From: Paludibacteraceae bacterium
GTDB taxonomy: Bacteria; Bacteroidota; Bacteroidia; Bacteroidales; Paludibacteraceae
Length of the DNA stretch: 38,640 nucleotides
Reading direction: 5' to 3'
Assembly (NCBI GenBank): GCA_017553575.1
Contig: JAFZKQ010000097.1
Span: 1-38,640, forward strand
The notes beneath the pieces were generated by a model that was not told the origin of the DNA, did not search any database, and worked only from the letters and a program-made list of their open reading frames with translations. Made by a program: the position numbers and the translations under genes. Shown piece by piece: positions 8,669 to 17,080 of the stretch (within the stretch, counting starts at the first letter, position 1; each line of letters opens with the position of its first letter).

Positions 8669-8715
8669 AATCGGGCTTTGAGAACCCTTTCGAGTTCTCA
8701 AAGCCCGATTCCTTT
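8669..8715. terminator. Bidirectional terminator between rimM and recQ
   Basis: A perfect 17-bp stem (8669-8685 with 8694-8710; left arm AATCGGGCTTTGAGAAC) closed by an eight-base loop. CCTTTTT follows on the plus strand and an A-rich stretch precedes it, so it can stop transcription from both the rimM and the recQ side. It ends 20 bases before the recQ stop. Confidence 0.92.
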
Positions 8716-8730
8716 TTAGCCGAGATGCGA

Positions 8731-10923
8731 CTAATTACCCATTTCAGACAAGAACTTGATACGAACCAAACGTATCTCCTCCTCCGTATAATCGTTAGGA
8801 CCCAACTCTTCGAGAGCCTTTTCCACGTCGTCCGTTTCTGCCTCGTCCTTGAAGTAGTCAAAGACCTCGTCGATACGATCCTGCTCCATGATTTGCTCCA
8901 AGAAGTAGTTGATATTGATCTTCGTACCCGAATAGACGATTGCCTCAATCTCATCCAACAACTCACTGAAATCCAAACCTTTTGACTCAGCGATGTCATC
9001 CAAAGCGATTTTCCTGTCTATGGCTTGGATGATAGAGACTTTCAACTTGGACTTGTTCGCAACAGAACGCACGCGCAAATCCTCAGGACGCTCAATCTCA
9101 TTTTCCTGAACATGGGTACGAATCAGCTTCACGAAGTCCTCGCCAAAACGTTTCGCCTTACCAGCCCCGACTCCCGGAATGTTCTGCAACTCCTCCAACG
9201 TGATTGGATAGGTCGTCGCCATTGCTTCCAAAGATGGGTCTTGGAAAATAACGAAAGGAGGCACCTTCAAGGTCTTGGACATCTTCTTCCGCAAATCCTT
9301 CAACATGGAGAACAGTTCGGGATCGACCGCGCATGCCCCACCCTTGAGTTGGACATCCGAAATCTCCTCGTCCTCCTCCTCGTCGTTTTCGTCGACAATG
9401 TGGAACGACTTTGGTTTATCCAAGAAAGCCTTACCTTCCTTCGTCACCTTCAGGATACCATAATTCTCGATGTCTTTGGTAATATATCCTTCCAACATGG
9501 CCGTTTCGATAACCGTTTGCCAAGTACGCTCACTTTCGCCCTTGCCTTCACCAAAAATCTCAAGTTCATTATGGCCATAAGACAACACGTCAGCCGTCTC
9601 ATTCCCCATTACCACATCAATCACATGCTCAATCTTAAACTTCTCATTCAACGCTATGATGGTTTCTAAAACCGTACATAGAAACTCTTTTCCTTCCACT
9701 TGTTTTTTCGGATTTAAACAATTATCACAATTACCACAATTATCTTCTGCGTAAACCTCGCCGAAATAATGCATCAAAACCTTCCTTCGGCAGATGGATG
9801 TTTCCGCATAGGAGGCCGTCTCCATCAGCAGTTGCCTACCGATTTCCTGTTCGGACACCGGTTTACCCTGCATAAACTTCTCCAACTTCTGCAAGTCCTT
9901 GCTCGAATAGAAAGCTATGCATTGGCCCTCGCCACCGTCACGTCCCGCACGTCCCGTCTCTTGGTAGTAACCCTCCAAGCTCTTCGGGATGTCATAATGG
10001 ATGACGTAACGCACATCCGGCTTATCGATACCCATACCGAAAGCAATCGTCGCGACAATCACCTCGACACGCTCCATCAAGAAGCTGTCCTGGTTGCCCG
10101 AACGGGTGGAACTATCCATTCCCGCATGGTAGGCCAAAGCATTGATGCCGTTCACACGCAACATCTCAGCCAGTTCCTCCACCTTCTTTCGGCTAAGGCA
10201 ATAGATGATTCCCGATTTGCCCGATTGGGATTTAATGTACTTAATAATATCCTTGTCCACATCATCCGTCTTGCGACGAACCTCATAATAGAGATTAGGC
10301 CGGTTGAACGAGGAGCGGAAAACAGTCGCATCGGACATACCCAGGTTCTTCTGGATATCGTGTTGCACCTTCGGCGTGGCCGTAGCCGTCAAAGCGATGA
10401 CTCCCGCCTTTTGTCCGATCTCGTTAATGATCGGGCGGATACGTCTGTACTCTGGCCTGAAATCATGTCCCCACTCTGAAATACAATGAGCCTCGTCAAC
10501 CGCATAGAAAGAAATTTTCACCTGACGGAGGAATTCCACGTTTTCCACCTTTGTCAGAGACTCCGGCGCCACATAAAGCAGCTTCGTCTTTCCAGAAAGG
10601 ATGTCCGACTTCACATTCTCAATCGCACTCTTTGTCAACGATGAATTTATGAAATGGGCTATCCCATCCTCCTCACTGAAGTTACGCATCGCATCCACCT
10701 GATTCTTCATCAAAGCAATCAGGGGAGATATGACGACAGCCGTACCCTCCATCAACAAAGAGGGAAGCTGATAGCACAACGACTTTCCGCCACCTGTCGG
10801 CATGAGGACAAACGTATCCTTGCCTTCCAGCACATTTCGAATGATGGCCTCTTGATTGCCTTTGAACTTGTCAAATCCGAAATGCAACTTCAGCTGTTCC
10901 GTAAGTTCATTAAAATTTACCAT
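8731..10923 (-). CDS. recQ: ATP-dependent DNA helicase RecQ
   Basis: A 730-residue 3'-5' superfamily-2 helicase of recombination and replication-fork repair. Walker A is MPTGGGKSLCYQLP, Walker B is YAVDEAHCISEWGHDFRP, motif III is ALTATAT, and QETGRAGRDG is motif VI. The RecQ zinc site is in CRRKVLMHYFGEVYAEDNCGNCDNC, followed by the RQC winged helix. The HRDC domain (about 540-610) has LQNIPGVGAGKAKRFG. A further helical and acidic C-terminal extension (about 620-730) is typical of Bacteroidetes RecQ and is longer than in E. coli. It is last in the tig-clpP-clpX-recQ series, 110 bases after clpX, with a promoter of its own in that gap. Confidence 0.97.
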   Translation of the reverse strand: MVNFNELTEQLKLHFGFDKFKGNQEAIIRNVLEGKDTFVLMPTGGGKSLCYQLPSLLMEGTAVVISPLIALMKNQVDAMRNFSEEDGIAHFINSSLTKSAIENVKSDILSGKTKLLYVAPESLTKVENVEFLRQVKISFYAVDEAHCISEWGHDFRPEYRRIRPIINEIGQKAGVIALTATATPKVQHDIQKNLGMSDATVFRSSFNRPNLYYEVRRKTDDVDKDIIKYIKSQSGKSGIIYCLSRKKVEELAEMLRVNGINALAYHAGMDSSTRSGNQDSFLMERVEVIVATIAFGMGIDKPDVRYVIHYDIPKSLEGYYQETGRAGRDGGEGQCIAFYSSKDLQKLEKFMQGKPVSEQEIGRQLLMETASYAETSICRRKVLMHYFGEVYAEDNCGNCDNCLNPKKQVEGKEFLCTVLETIIALNEKFKIEHVIDVVMGNETADVLSYGHNELEIFGEGKGESERTWQTVIETAMLEGYITKDIENYGILKVTKEGKAFLDKPKSFHIVDENDEEEDEEISDVQLKGGACAVDPELFSMLKDLRKKMSKTLKVPPFVIFQDPSLEAMATTYPITLEELQNIPGVGAGKAKRFGEDFVKLIRTHVQENEIERPEDLRVRSVANKSKLKVSIIQAIDRKIALDDIAESKGLDFSELLDEIEAIVYSGTKININYFLEQIMEQDRIDEVFDYFKDEAETDDVEKALEELGPNDYTEEEIRLVRIKFLSEMGN

Positions 10924-10985
10924 AAGGCTCTATTTTGTTTGTGAACAAAGAATCTTACCCAATGGCAGCCTATCGAAAACGGGGA

Positions 10986-11017
10986 CAAATTTATATACTA
11001 AGTCCTCTCTCTCGCAA
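10986..11017 (-). promoter_or_regulatory. Candidate recQ promoter
   Basis: On the minus strand, TTG (11017-11015), a 21-base spacer and an exact -7 box TAAATTTG (10993-10986) match the Bacteroides promoter consensus. The start codon of recQ is 62 bases downstream. The upstream element overlaps the region just before the clpX stop codon. Confidence 0.5.
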
Positions 11018-11033
11018 TATTTTTTGGAAAAAA

Positions 11034-12266
11034 TTACGCTGCCTTCAATTTTTCAATATTTGCCTTTTTGAGCTTCTCCTTCGCATAGTCCAAATCGATA
11101 TGCAAAGTCTTCTCATTTGAAGAAGGCATTTCATACATCACATCAATCATTATCGTCTCCACAATGGAGCGTAACCCTCTGGCTCCCAATTTGAAAGCCA
11201 CTGCCGTATCGACGATGAATTCGAAGACCTTCTCATCGAAAGTCAATTCGATGCCGTCCATCTCAAACAACTTGATATACTGTTTTATGATGGAATTCTT
11301 CGGTTCCGTCAAAATCCGACGCAAAGCCGCCCGATCCAACTGGTCGAGGTGGCACAACATCGGCAAACGACCGATGATCTCCGGAATCAAGCCGAACGAT
11401 TTCAAATCCTGCGGTGAGACATACTGCAACAGGTTGGAAGTATCCAATCTCTCCTGATCCTTCGTTGCCGCATAGCCTACCACCTTCGTGTTGAGACGGT
11501 TGGCTATTTTGCGTTCGATACCATCGAATGCGCCACCACAGATGAAAAGGATGTTCTTCGTATTCACCGGAATCATCTTCTGGTCGGGATGCTTACGTCC
11601 CCCTTGAGGAGGCACATTAACCACCGAACCTTCCAACAACTTGAGCAATCCCTGTTGAACGCCCTCTCCGCTCACGTCCCTCGTAATGGAGGGATTGTCA
11701 CCCTTGCGGGCTATCTTATCAATCTCATCAATAAAGACGATGCCCCGTTCTGCCGCCTCGACGTTGTAGTCCGAGACTTGGAGCAAACGGGTAAGGATGC
11801 TTTCGATAACTTCGCCGACATAACCTGCCTCCGTCAAGACCGTAGCATCCACGATTGTGAAGGGAACTTTCAGCTTCTTGGCAATCGTCTTGGCCAACAA
11901 AGTCTTACCCGTTCCTGTGGAGCCCACCATGATGATGTTGGACTTCTCGATCTCCACACCGTCGTCCGTATCTTTCTGCATCAATCGCTTATAATGGTTG
12001 TAGACAGCGACAGACAATGTCTTTTTCGCCTCATCCTGTCCGATGACATAATCATCGAGGAAAGCCTTCAACTCTTTCGGCTTAGGCAAATCATCGCCCT
12101 TAACTGAGAATTGGTTGGAAGCCTTCGCTTGCAGATTGTCCTTGATAATCTCGTAAGCCTGTTCCACACAATAGTCACAGATATAGCAATCCATGCCCGT
12201 TATCAACAAATTAGCCTCCTTCTTAGGCCTTCCGCAGAAACTGCATCTATCCACCGTTTTTGCCAT
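11034..12266 (-). CDS. clpX: ATP-dependent Clp protease ATP-binding subunit ClpX
   Basis: A 410-residue AAA+ unfoldase that feeds substrates to ClpP. The N-terminal C4 zinc-binding domain is intact ([15 protein letters not shown] then CYICDYC). Walker A is GSTGTGKT, Walker B is [13 protein letters not shown], and the sensor-2 arginine lies in [22 protein letters not shown] is the pore-region segment of the family. Length and start match other Bacteroidetes ClpX. It begins 21 bases after clpP, so the two subunits are co-transcribed. Confidence 0.98.
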   Translation of the reverse strand: MAKTVDRCSFCGRPKKEANLLITGMDCYICDYCVEQAYEIIKDNLQAKASNQFSVKGDDLPKPKELKAFLDDYVIGQDEAKKTLSVAVYNHYKRLMQKDTDDGVEIEKSNIIMVGSTGTGKTLLAKTIAKKLKVPFTIVDATVLTEAGYVGEVIESILTRLLQVSDYNVEAAERGIVFIDEIDKIARKGDNPSITRDVSGEGVQQGLLKLLEGSVVNVPPQGGRKHPDQKMIPVNTKNILFICGGAFDGIERKIANRLNTKVVGYAATKDQERLDTSNLLQYVSPQDLKSFGLIPEIIGRLPMLCHLDQLDRAALRRILTEPKNSIIKQYIKLFEMDGIELTFDEKVFEFIVDTAVAFKLGARGLRSIVETIMIDVMYEMPSSNEKTLHIDLDYAKEKLKKANIEKLKAA

Positions 12267-12287
12267 CTATTTTACCTATTTCTTCTC

Positions 12288-12986
12288 CTAAATTTGTTTG
12301 TCAACGTTTTTTTTCTTCTCCTTGATCAAGACCTCGTCGATCATGCCGTAAACCCTAGCCTCTTCTGCGGTCATCCAGTAGTCACGGTCGGAATCCTGCT
12401 CGATCTTTGCGAAATCGTTGCCCGAATGGTCAGCGATAATCGTGTAGAGCTCCTTCTTCAACTTTTGGATCTCCCTTGCCGTAATCTCGATGTCGGAAGC
12501 TTGACCTTGCGCACCGCCCATCGGCTGGTGAATCATGACGCGTGAGTGCTTCAACGCAAAACGTTTTCCTTTCGTTCCTGCCACCAAGAGGACAGCCGCC
12601 ATGGAAGCCGCCATTCCCGTACAGATGGTGGAGACGTCACAGCCGACATACTGCATCGTATCATAGATGCCCAAGCCTGCATAGACGGAACCGCCTGGCG
12701 AATTGAAGTAGATGGAGATGTCCTTGCCCGGATCGGAAGTGTCCAAATAGAGCAACTGAGCTTGGATGACATTAGCCGTATAATCATCGATTTGGGTTCC
12801 CAAGAAAATGACACGGTCCATCATCAAACGAGAGAAGACATCCATCTGCGTGACATTCAGCGACCTTTCCTCCAAGATAGTAGGAGATATATATCCATAT
12901 TGGTTAGTCACGCTCATATACTGATCCAACGCCAAGCCATTCATACCCAAATGAGCCGTGGCAAATTTCCTAAAATCGTTATTCAT
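12288..12986 (-). CDS. clpP: ATP-dependent Clp protease proteolytic subunit ClpP
   Basis: A 232-residue serine peptidase. The catalytic triad is visible as Ser128 in CTGMAASMAAVLL, His153 in RVMIHQPMGGAQGQ and Asp202 in DSDRDYWMTAEEA. The substrate-binding YFNSPGGSV motif is at about 93-101. An N-terminal leader of about 40 residues precedes the conserved core and is longer than the E. coli propeptide, as is usual in Bacteroidetes. It precedes clpX on the same strand. Its own start lies 578 bases from the trigger-factor stop, and tig has its own terminator, so clpP must have a separate promoter. I found no exact -7 box for it. Confidence 0.97.
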   Translation of the reverse strand: MNNDFRKFATAHLGMNGLALDQYMSVTNQYGYISPTILEERSLNVTQMDVFSRLMMDRVIFLGTQIDDYTANVIQAQLLYLDTSDPGKDISIYFNSPGGSVYAGLGIYDTMQYVGCDVSTICTGMAASMAAVLLVAGTKGKRFALKHSRVMIHQPMGGAQGQASDIEITAREIQKLKKELYTIIADHSGNDFAKIEQDSDRDYWMTAEEARVYGMIDEVLIKEKKKNVDKQI

Positions 12987-13506
12987 ATTAAATTATCTAT
13001 TATTCCATTACAAACCTCAAACGAGAGCTTTTTCTCAATAGGAGCATGCTTCCTGATTCTTTCAGACAAACGGTTTCCTTTGTGTTGAGCCGATTCCGAC
13101 CGAGGAGAGGCGCCATAAAAGCGAAACGGCATCCTTGAGCCGACCTCCATTCCCGACATCACCTAAACTCAACATCTAATTTATACATTTTTCCGAAATT
13201 ACAAAACACTAATGCGTCAATTTTCCATTTTCCTCCATTAGGTTTTGAATGAAACAAGGAAAGAGAATCCGATGAATAAACGAATAATTTTGCAAAACAT
13301 GAAAACAAGAATCCCAACCTACAGCATAAGATCTCAAGAACCAATCTCAACAATCGCATTAGAGATATCCCGAACATTTCACAAGAAAACATATCCTTTA
13401 CTTACGGACCCATCCGCTCCCCTACTTTCCCCAAAAGGGAGAAGCGAGCCAGACAAACATCCCTTTGAAATCTGATGCAAAAGAAATTCATTCTTTTGAA
13501 ATAGGC
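12987..13506. other. Long gap between tig and clpP, no supported gene
   Basis: About 520 bases between the clpP start and the tig terminator. Reading frames on both strands (for example 13245-13475) have no recognisable protein and no initiation context. The sequence is AT-rich near clpP and should contain the clpP promoter and leader. A TAGTGTTTTG element on the minus strand near 13204-13213 is a weak candidate only. Confidence 0.5.
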
Positions 13507-13538
13507 AAAAAAAAATCCCGACAAAACACTTGTCGGGA
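13507..13538 (-). terminator. Rho-independent terminator of tig
   Basis: On the minus strand TCCCGACAA (13538-13530) pairs with TTGTCGGGA (13524-13516), a perfect 9-bp stem with a five-base loop, followed by nine T (plus-strand A-run 13507-13515). It lies about 27 bases after the trigger-factor stop. Confidence 0.92.
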
Positions 13539-13564
13539 CTCTTTTTTTATGTTCTATAACAGAA

Positions 13565-14920
13565 TTATGCCTCTTTCTCTTCGAACATCTTGTTGAATTC
13601 GTCCAAAGAAACGGCCTTGCTATCTACCTTGACAGCACCCTTAACGATAGCTACGATCTTATCTTCCACTACCTTGTCGATGATGTTTGTCAAGTTCTCC
13701 TTCTTGCTCAACATATCCTTTACGTAGTTCTCCAAGACATCCTCAGGAACTGACATCATGCCGTATTGAGCGAATTGAGCCTTAGCAGCCTTCTTAGCGA
13801 AGTCCTTCAAGTCAGCATCTTCTACCTTCACCTTGTTGTCAGCAGCGATCTTCTCCTTGATGAGGTGCCACTTCAAATCATCCAACATCTTAGGGAAATC
13901 CTTCTCCAAGACATCCTCCTTCAAGTTCTCGTTCGTAGTCAACGCCCAACGCTTCAAGAAAGCCTCAGGGAAGACGATGCCGTCCAACTTCTTAAGGAAT
14001 GCGTCACGGATATCCAACATGAACTTATAGTCGCTATCTACCGTCAAAGAAGAAGTCAACTCCTCCTTGATCTTAGCCTTGAACTCCTCTTCGCTCTTTG
14101 CAACGCCCTCGCCGAGAGCCTTGTCAAACAACTCTTGATTCATCTCAGCCTCCTTATAACGAGTAATGCCCTTGATGACGAATTGGAAATCAGATGAAAG
14201 TTGAGCAGCTTGCTCCTTCGTAATCTTCAAGAAAGAAGAGATCTCGTTTTCGTTCTCGTAAGCAGCCTTAGGGTTGAATACGACAACTGCGTCCTTCTTT
14301 GCTCCGACGAACAATGCCTTTTGAGCGTCGTTCTTCATATACTTAGGGCAAAGCACTGCATCCGTTACCTTGATGCCATCTTCCTTCACAGCACCATTGG
14401 CCAACTCGATAACGTCACCCTTAACCACGTCAGCTTCAGTGACCTCATCCACTTGGTCGTAGCTTCCGAAACGACCTGTATAAGACTTGACAGTATTTGC
14501 CAACATCTCATCGTCTACCGAAATCTCATAATAAGGCAAAGACACCTTCTTATTCAACTCGATGTTAAATTCAGGAGCAATAGCAATATCGAACACGAAC
14601 TCGAAAGAATCGCCATCCAAATCTACCTCTTTTTGGTCTGCGCTTGGCAATGGTTCGCCAAGAATCTTAATGCCGTTTTCCTTTACATAAGAGAGGAGTT
14701 GCTCTGAAACCAACTTGTTCAACTCATCTACAAGGACACCCTTACCATACATCTTTTGGATCATAGAGGCAGGAACGTGACCAGGACGGAATCCAGGAAC
14801 ATTAGCCTTTTGACGATAACTACGCAAAGTTTTCTCTACTCTTTCTTTACAATCGTTCTTTTCAACTACCAACGTAAGCGTTGCGTTTACTTCGTCGATA
14901 TTTTTTCTCTCAACATTCAT
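13565..14920 (-). CDS. tig: Trigger factor, ribosome-associated chaperone
   Basis: A 451-residue chaperone that docks at the ribosomal exit tunnel. The ribosome-binding signature GFRPGHVP is at residues 43-50. The central part (about 150-255) corresponds to the PPIase-like domain and the C-terminal part (about 265-445) to the helical substrate-binding arms, rich in Lys and Glu. The sequence is more divergent than proteobacterial Tig, as expected for Bacteroidetes. It leads the tig-clpP-clpX-recQ gene series but is separated from clpP by its own terminator and a long gap. A -7 box lies at 15004-15011, giving a leader of roughly 80 bases. Confidence 0.93.
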   Translation of the reverse strand: MNVERKNIDEVNATLTLVVEKNDCKERVEKTLRSYRQKANVPGFRPGHVPASMIQKMYGKGVLVDELNKLVSEQLLSYVKENGIKILGEPLPSADQKEVDLDGDSFEFVFDIAIAPEFNIELNKKVSLPYYEISVDDEMLANTVKSYTGRFGSYDQVDEVTEADVVKGDVIELANGAVKEDGIKVTDAVLCPKYMKNDAQKALFVGAKKDAVVVFNPKAAYENENEISSFLKITKEQAAQLSSDFQFVIKGITRYKEAEMNQELFDKALGEGVAKSEEEFKAKIKEELTSSLTVDSDYKFMLDIRDAFLKKLDGIVFPEAFLKRWALTTNENLKEDVLEKDFPKMLDDLKWHLIKEKIAADNKVKVEDADLKDFAKKAAKAQFAQYGMMSVPEDVLENYVKDMLSKKENLTNIIDKVVEDKIVAIVKGAVKVDSKAVSLDEFNKMFEEKEA

Positions 14921-15003
14921 TTTATAATACTTATTTTAGTTTTCCCTTATTGTCCTAAAACCAGCGTTTTGCGCTGAAATACAATAACATACAAATGATT
15001 TTG

Positions 15004-15011
15004 CAAAGTTA
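15004..15011 (-). promoter_or_regulatory. tig promoter -7 box
   Basis: TAACTTTG on the minus strand is an exact Bacteroides -7 element, 83 bases before the tig start. I see no clear -33 TTTG at the right spacing. The predicted leader contains a small CAGCG / CGCTG hairpin at 14962-14976. Confidence 0.5.
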
Positions 15012-15199
15012 AGAAAAAAGATTCAATGTTTCGTGCTTTACACCGAAAAAAAAGCCTCGTCAAATGCAAGGAGTTCTCTTGCCGATTTTCTCCGAATATA
15101 TACGTTTTTGGGGGTTAAAAACGATTGAAATTTCCATAGCATGCCCCAAGCCGAAACAAGGGTCATGAGTCATAGCGCCCCTTCAAGAGGGGAGAGAGA

Positions 15200-15235
15200 A
15201 CAAAAAAAGTCCGGAAGCCAAGCCCCCGGACTTTT
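15200..15235 (-). terminator. Terminator of the coiled-coil lipoprotein gene
   Basis: AAAAGTCCGG (15235-15226 on the minus strand) pairs with CCGGACTTTT (15214-15205) over 10 bp with an 11-base loop; the T-run continues to 15202. It lies about 20 bases beyond the stop at 15255. Confidence 0.9.
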
Positions 15236-15254
15236 ATATGGAATGTCAAAAAAC

Positions 15255-16106
15255 TTAGTCGATTTGGATAACCAAGATTCTTGAGCTTGCCCAGAATGAA
15301 GAGTAATCCTTGATTTTGAAAACCAAAGTCTTCTCTGTAGCAGACTTCTTGTCCAATGAGAAAGAAGATTCAGGGTGAGAAGTGTACAACTTAGCCTTCT
15401 TTGAACCCAAGTCAAGACCAGTGAACTCACGGATATCAACCTTAGTGAAGATGCTCTTGTTAACACGTGCAGTCTTCAAATCACCTTCCTTCAAGCCCTT
15501 AGCCTTCAAGTCCTTCTTAGTACCGATGATGTACCAAGCAGTATTCAACTCTTCGTCTTGAGCCTTGATAGCAGCAGCTTGTTGAGCAGAAACCTTGCTC
15601 AAAGAGTCTTGCATAGATTGAAGGTTAGAAACAGCCTTGTCCAACTCAGCGATCTTGATATCCTTCTCCTCCAATTGAGTCTTAAGTTTTTGGATCTCCT
15701 CAGTACGCTCCTTCAAATCTCTCTTCAAACCAGCAACAATACCCTTGAAGCTAGCAGCGCTTTGCTTAGCAGAAGCGAGGTCAGCCTCCAATTGGTCGAT
15801 TTGCTTCTTACTGTTTGCGATATACTCAGAGATAGATTGGAAACTCTCTTGGATTCTCTCCTTGCTTTCAGAAGTAACGCCCTCAGCGCCCTCTACGTTT
15901 TGGATGATACCCATCTCAGTCTCCTTGATGTTCTTGATATTTGATTGAACCAACATGATGGTTGCCAAATAATCATTCATCTGAGCTTCTGTTTGATCCT
16001 TTACCTGTTGGATTGAGTCTCTTTGAAACGTCAACCTCTTGATTTCTTCTTGGTTACAAGAAACAGTCAAAAGTGCAATCAATGCACCAAATAAAACTTT
16101 TTTCAT
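15255..16106 (-). CDS. Coiled-coil lipoprotein
   Basis: A 283-residue lipoprotein. The signal ends in a lipobox (ALLTVSC, acylated Cys17) followed by Asn-Gln-Glu, with no Asp at +2. Residues about 20-185 are almost uninterrupted heptad-rich helix (DQLEADLASAKQSAASFKG, KLKTQLEEKDIKIAELDKA), predicted to form a long coiled coil. A compact C-terminal domain (about 190-283) begins with NTAWYIIGTKKDLKAKGL and has no Cys. The shape resembles Bacteroidetes proteins annotated as Cbp1-type collagen-binding adhesins, but I cannot confirm that homology, and a periplasmic spacer role fits equally. It is transcribed alone, with its own -7 box and terminator. GC-richer, regular codon use suggests a well-expressed gene. 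Confidence 0.85.
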   Translation of the reverse strand: MKKVLFGALIALLTVSCNQEEIKRLTFQRDSIQQVKDQTEAQMNDYLATIMLVQSNIKNIKETEMGIIQNVEGAEGVTSESKERIQESFQSISEYIANSKKQIDQLEADLASAKQSAASFKGIVAGLKRDLKERTEEIQKLKTQLEEKDIKIAELDKAVSNLQSMQDSLSKVSAQQAAAIKAQDEELNTAWYIIGTKKDLKAKGLKEGDLKTARVNKSIFTKVDIREFTGLDLGSKKAKLYTSHPESSFSLDKKSATEKTLVFKIKDYSSFWASSRILVIQID

Positions 16107-16202
16107 CTTTTTGTTTTTAATTAATAATTATTTATTGCTTATTTCAATCTATCATATTCATTCCATCCTGTGCTTTTCAATGCTTTCAAGACAAAAATCG
16201 TC

Positions 16203-16210
16203 CAAATTTA
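16203..16210 (-). promoter_or_regulatory. -7 box of the coiled-coil lipoprotein gene
   Basis: TAAATTTG on the minus strand is an exact TAnnTTTG match 96 bases before the start codon, in the short gap after rsmI. No convincing -33 TTTG accompanies it. Confidence 0.45.
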
Positions 16211-16290
16211 TATTTTATTTGCTTTTGTCCGCACTATTTTTTCGTTTTTTTATCAAATCCGTCCGTAATCACCCATTCTTGACAGAACCG

Positions 16291-17010
16291 TCAATCCTCT
16301 TCCTCCTCTTCAGGAGCTTCCTTTTGGCCCTTCTCCTTCTTTGGCTTTCCGGAAAGGATGATGACGATTTCGCCCTTTGGTTCATGCTCTTCAAAATAAG
16401 CGGCCACCTCGTCGAGGCTTCCCCGCACCGTCTGCTCATGGACCTTGGATATCTCACGGGAGACAGAGACTTGTCGTTGTCCTCCCATCACTTCGGCAAA
16501 TTGGCGCAAGGCCTTGACCAAGCGAAAAGGAGACTCATATATAATCATAGTCCGCTGCTCCTCCGCCAACTCCTTTATCTTAGTCTGACGGCCCTTCTTT
16601 TGGGGCAAGAAGCCTTCGAAGCAGAAACGGTCGTTCGGCAAACCGGAATCGACCAACGCAGGCACAAATGCCGTAGCGCCCGGCAAGCATTCCACCTCAA
16701 CACCATTCTCCACGCACTCGCGGACCAACAAGAAGCCCGGGTCGGAAATCGCCGGAGTACCCGCATCGGAAACCAAAGCCACCGTTTCGCCTGCCTTGAT
16801 TCTGTCCACGACACCCCGCACCGTCTGATGCTCATTAAACTTATGATGCGACAACATTCGGTTCTCTATTTGGAAGTGCTTGAGCAATACGCTTGTCGTA
16901 CGCGTATCCTCCGCCAAAATCAAATCGGCCTCCTTCAAAACTCGGATGGCACGAAACGTCATATCCTCCAAATTACCTACGGGAGTAGGCACCAAAAACA
17001 ATTTTGCCAT
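16291..17010 (-). CDS. rsmI: 16S rRNA (cytidine-1402-2'-O)-methyltransferase RsmI
   Basis: A 239-residue tetrapyrrole-methylase-fold enzyme that 2'-O-methylates C1402 of 16S rRNA using SAM. Conserved blocks are FLVPTPVGNLEDMTFRAI at the N-terminus, ILAEDTRTTSVLLKHF, ALVSDAGTPAISDPG and CLPGATAFVPALVDSGLP, and IIYESPFRLVKAL. The domain ends near residue 220. The remainder is a Lys then Glu/Asp tail (KPKKEKGQKEAPEEEEED), low-complexity and probably disordered. The Glu/Lys/Pro-rich gene lies upstream on the same strand, 70 bases away. Confidence 0.96.
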   Translation of the reverse strand: MAKLFLVPTPVGNLEDMTFRAIRVLKEADLILAEDTRTTSVLLKHFQIENRMLSHHKFNEHQTVRGVVDRIKAGETVALVSDAGTPAISDPGFLLVRECVENGVEVECLPGATAFVPALVDSGLPNDRFCFEGFLPQKKGRQTKIKELAEEQRTMIIYESPFRLVKALRQFAEVMGGQRQVSVSREISKVHEQTVRGSLDEVAAYFEEHEPKGEIVIILSGKPKKEKGQKEAPEEEEED

Positions 17011-17080
17011 AAAGTAGTAGTGACCCCAAATTCACTTTTAAAGAGACCTAAAAAACATTAGGTCCATTTTACATCTAAGT

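Noticed and set aside
13245-13475. Small plus-strand frame in the tig-clpP gap
   Set aside because: No promoter, no ribosome-binding context, no similarity I can name, low-complexity composition.
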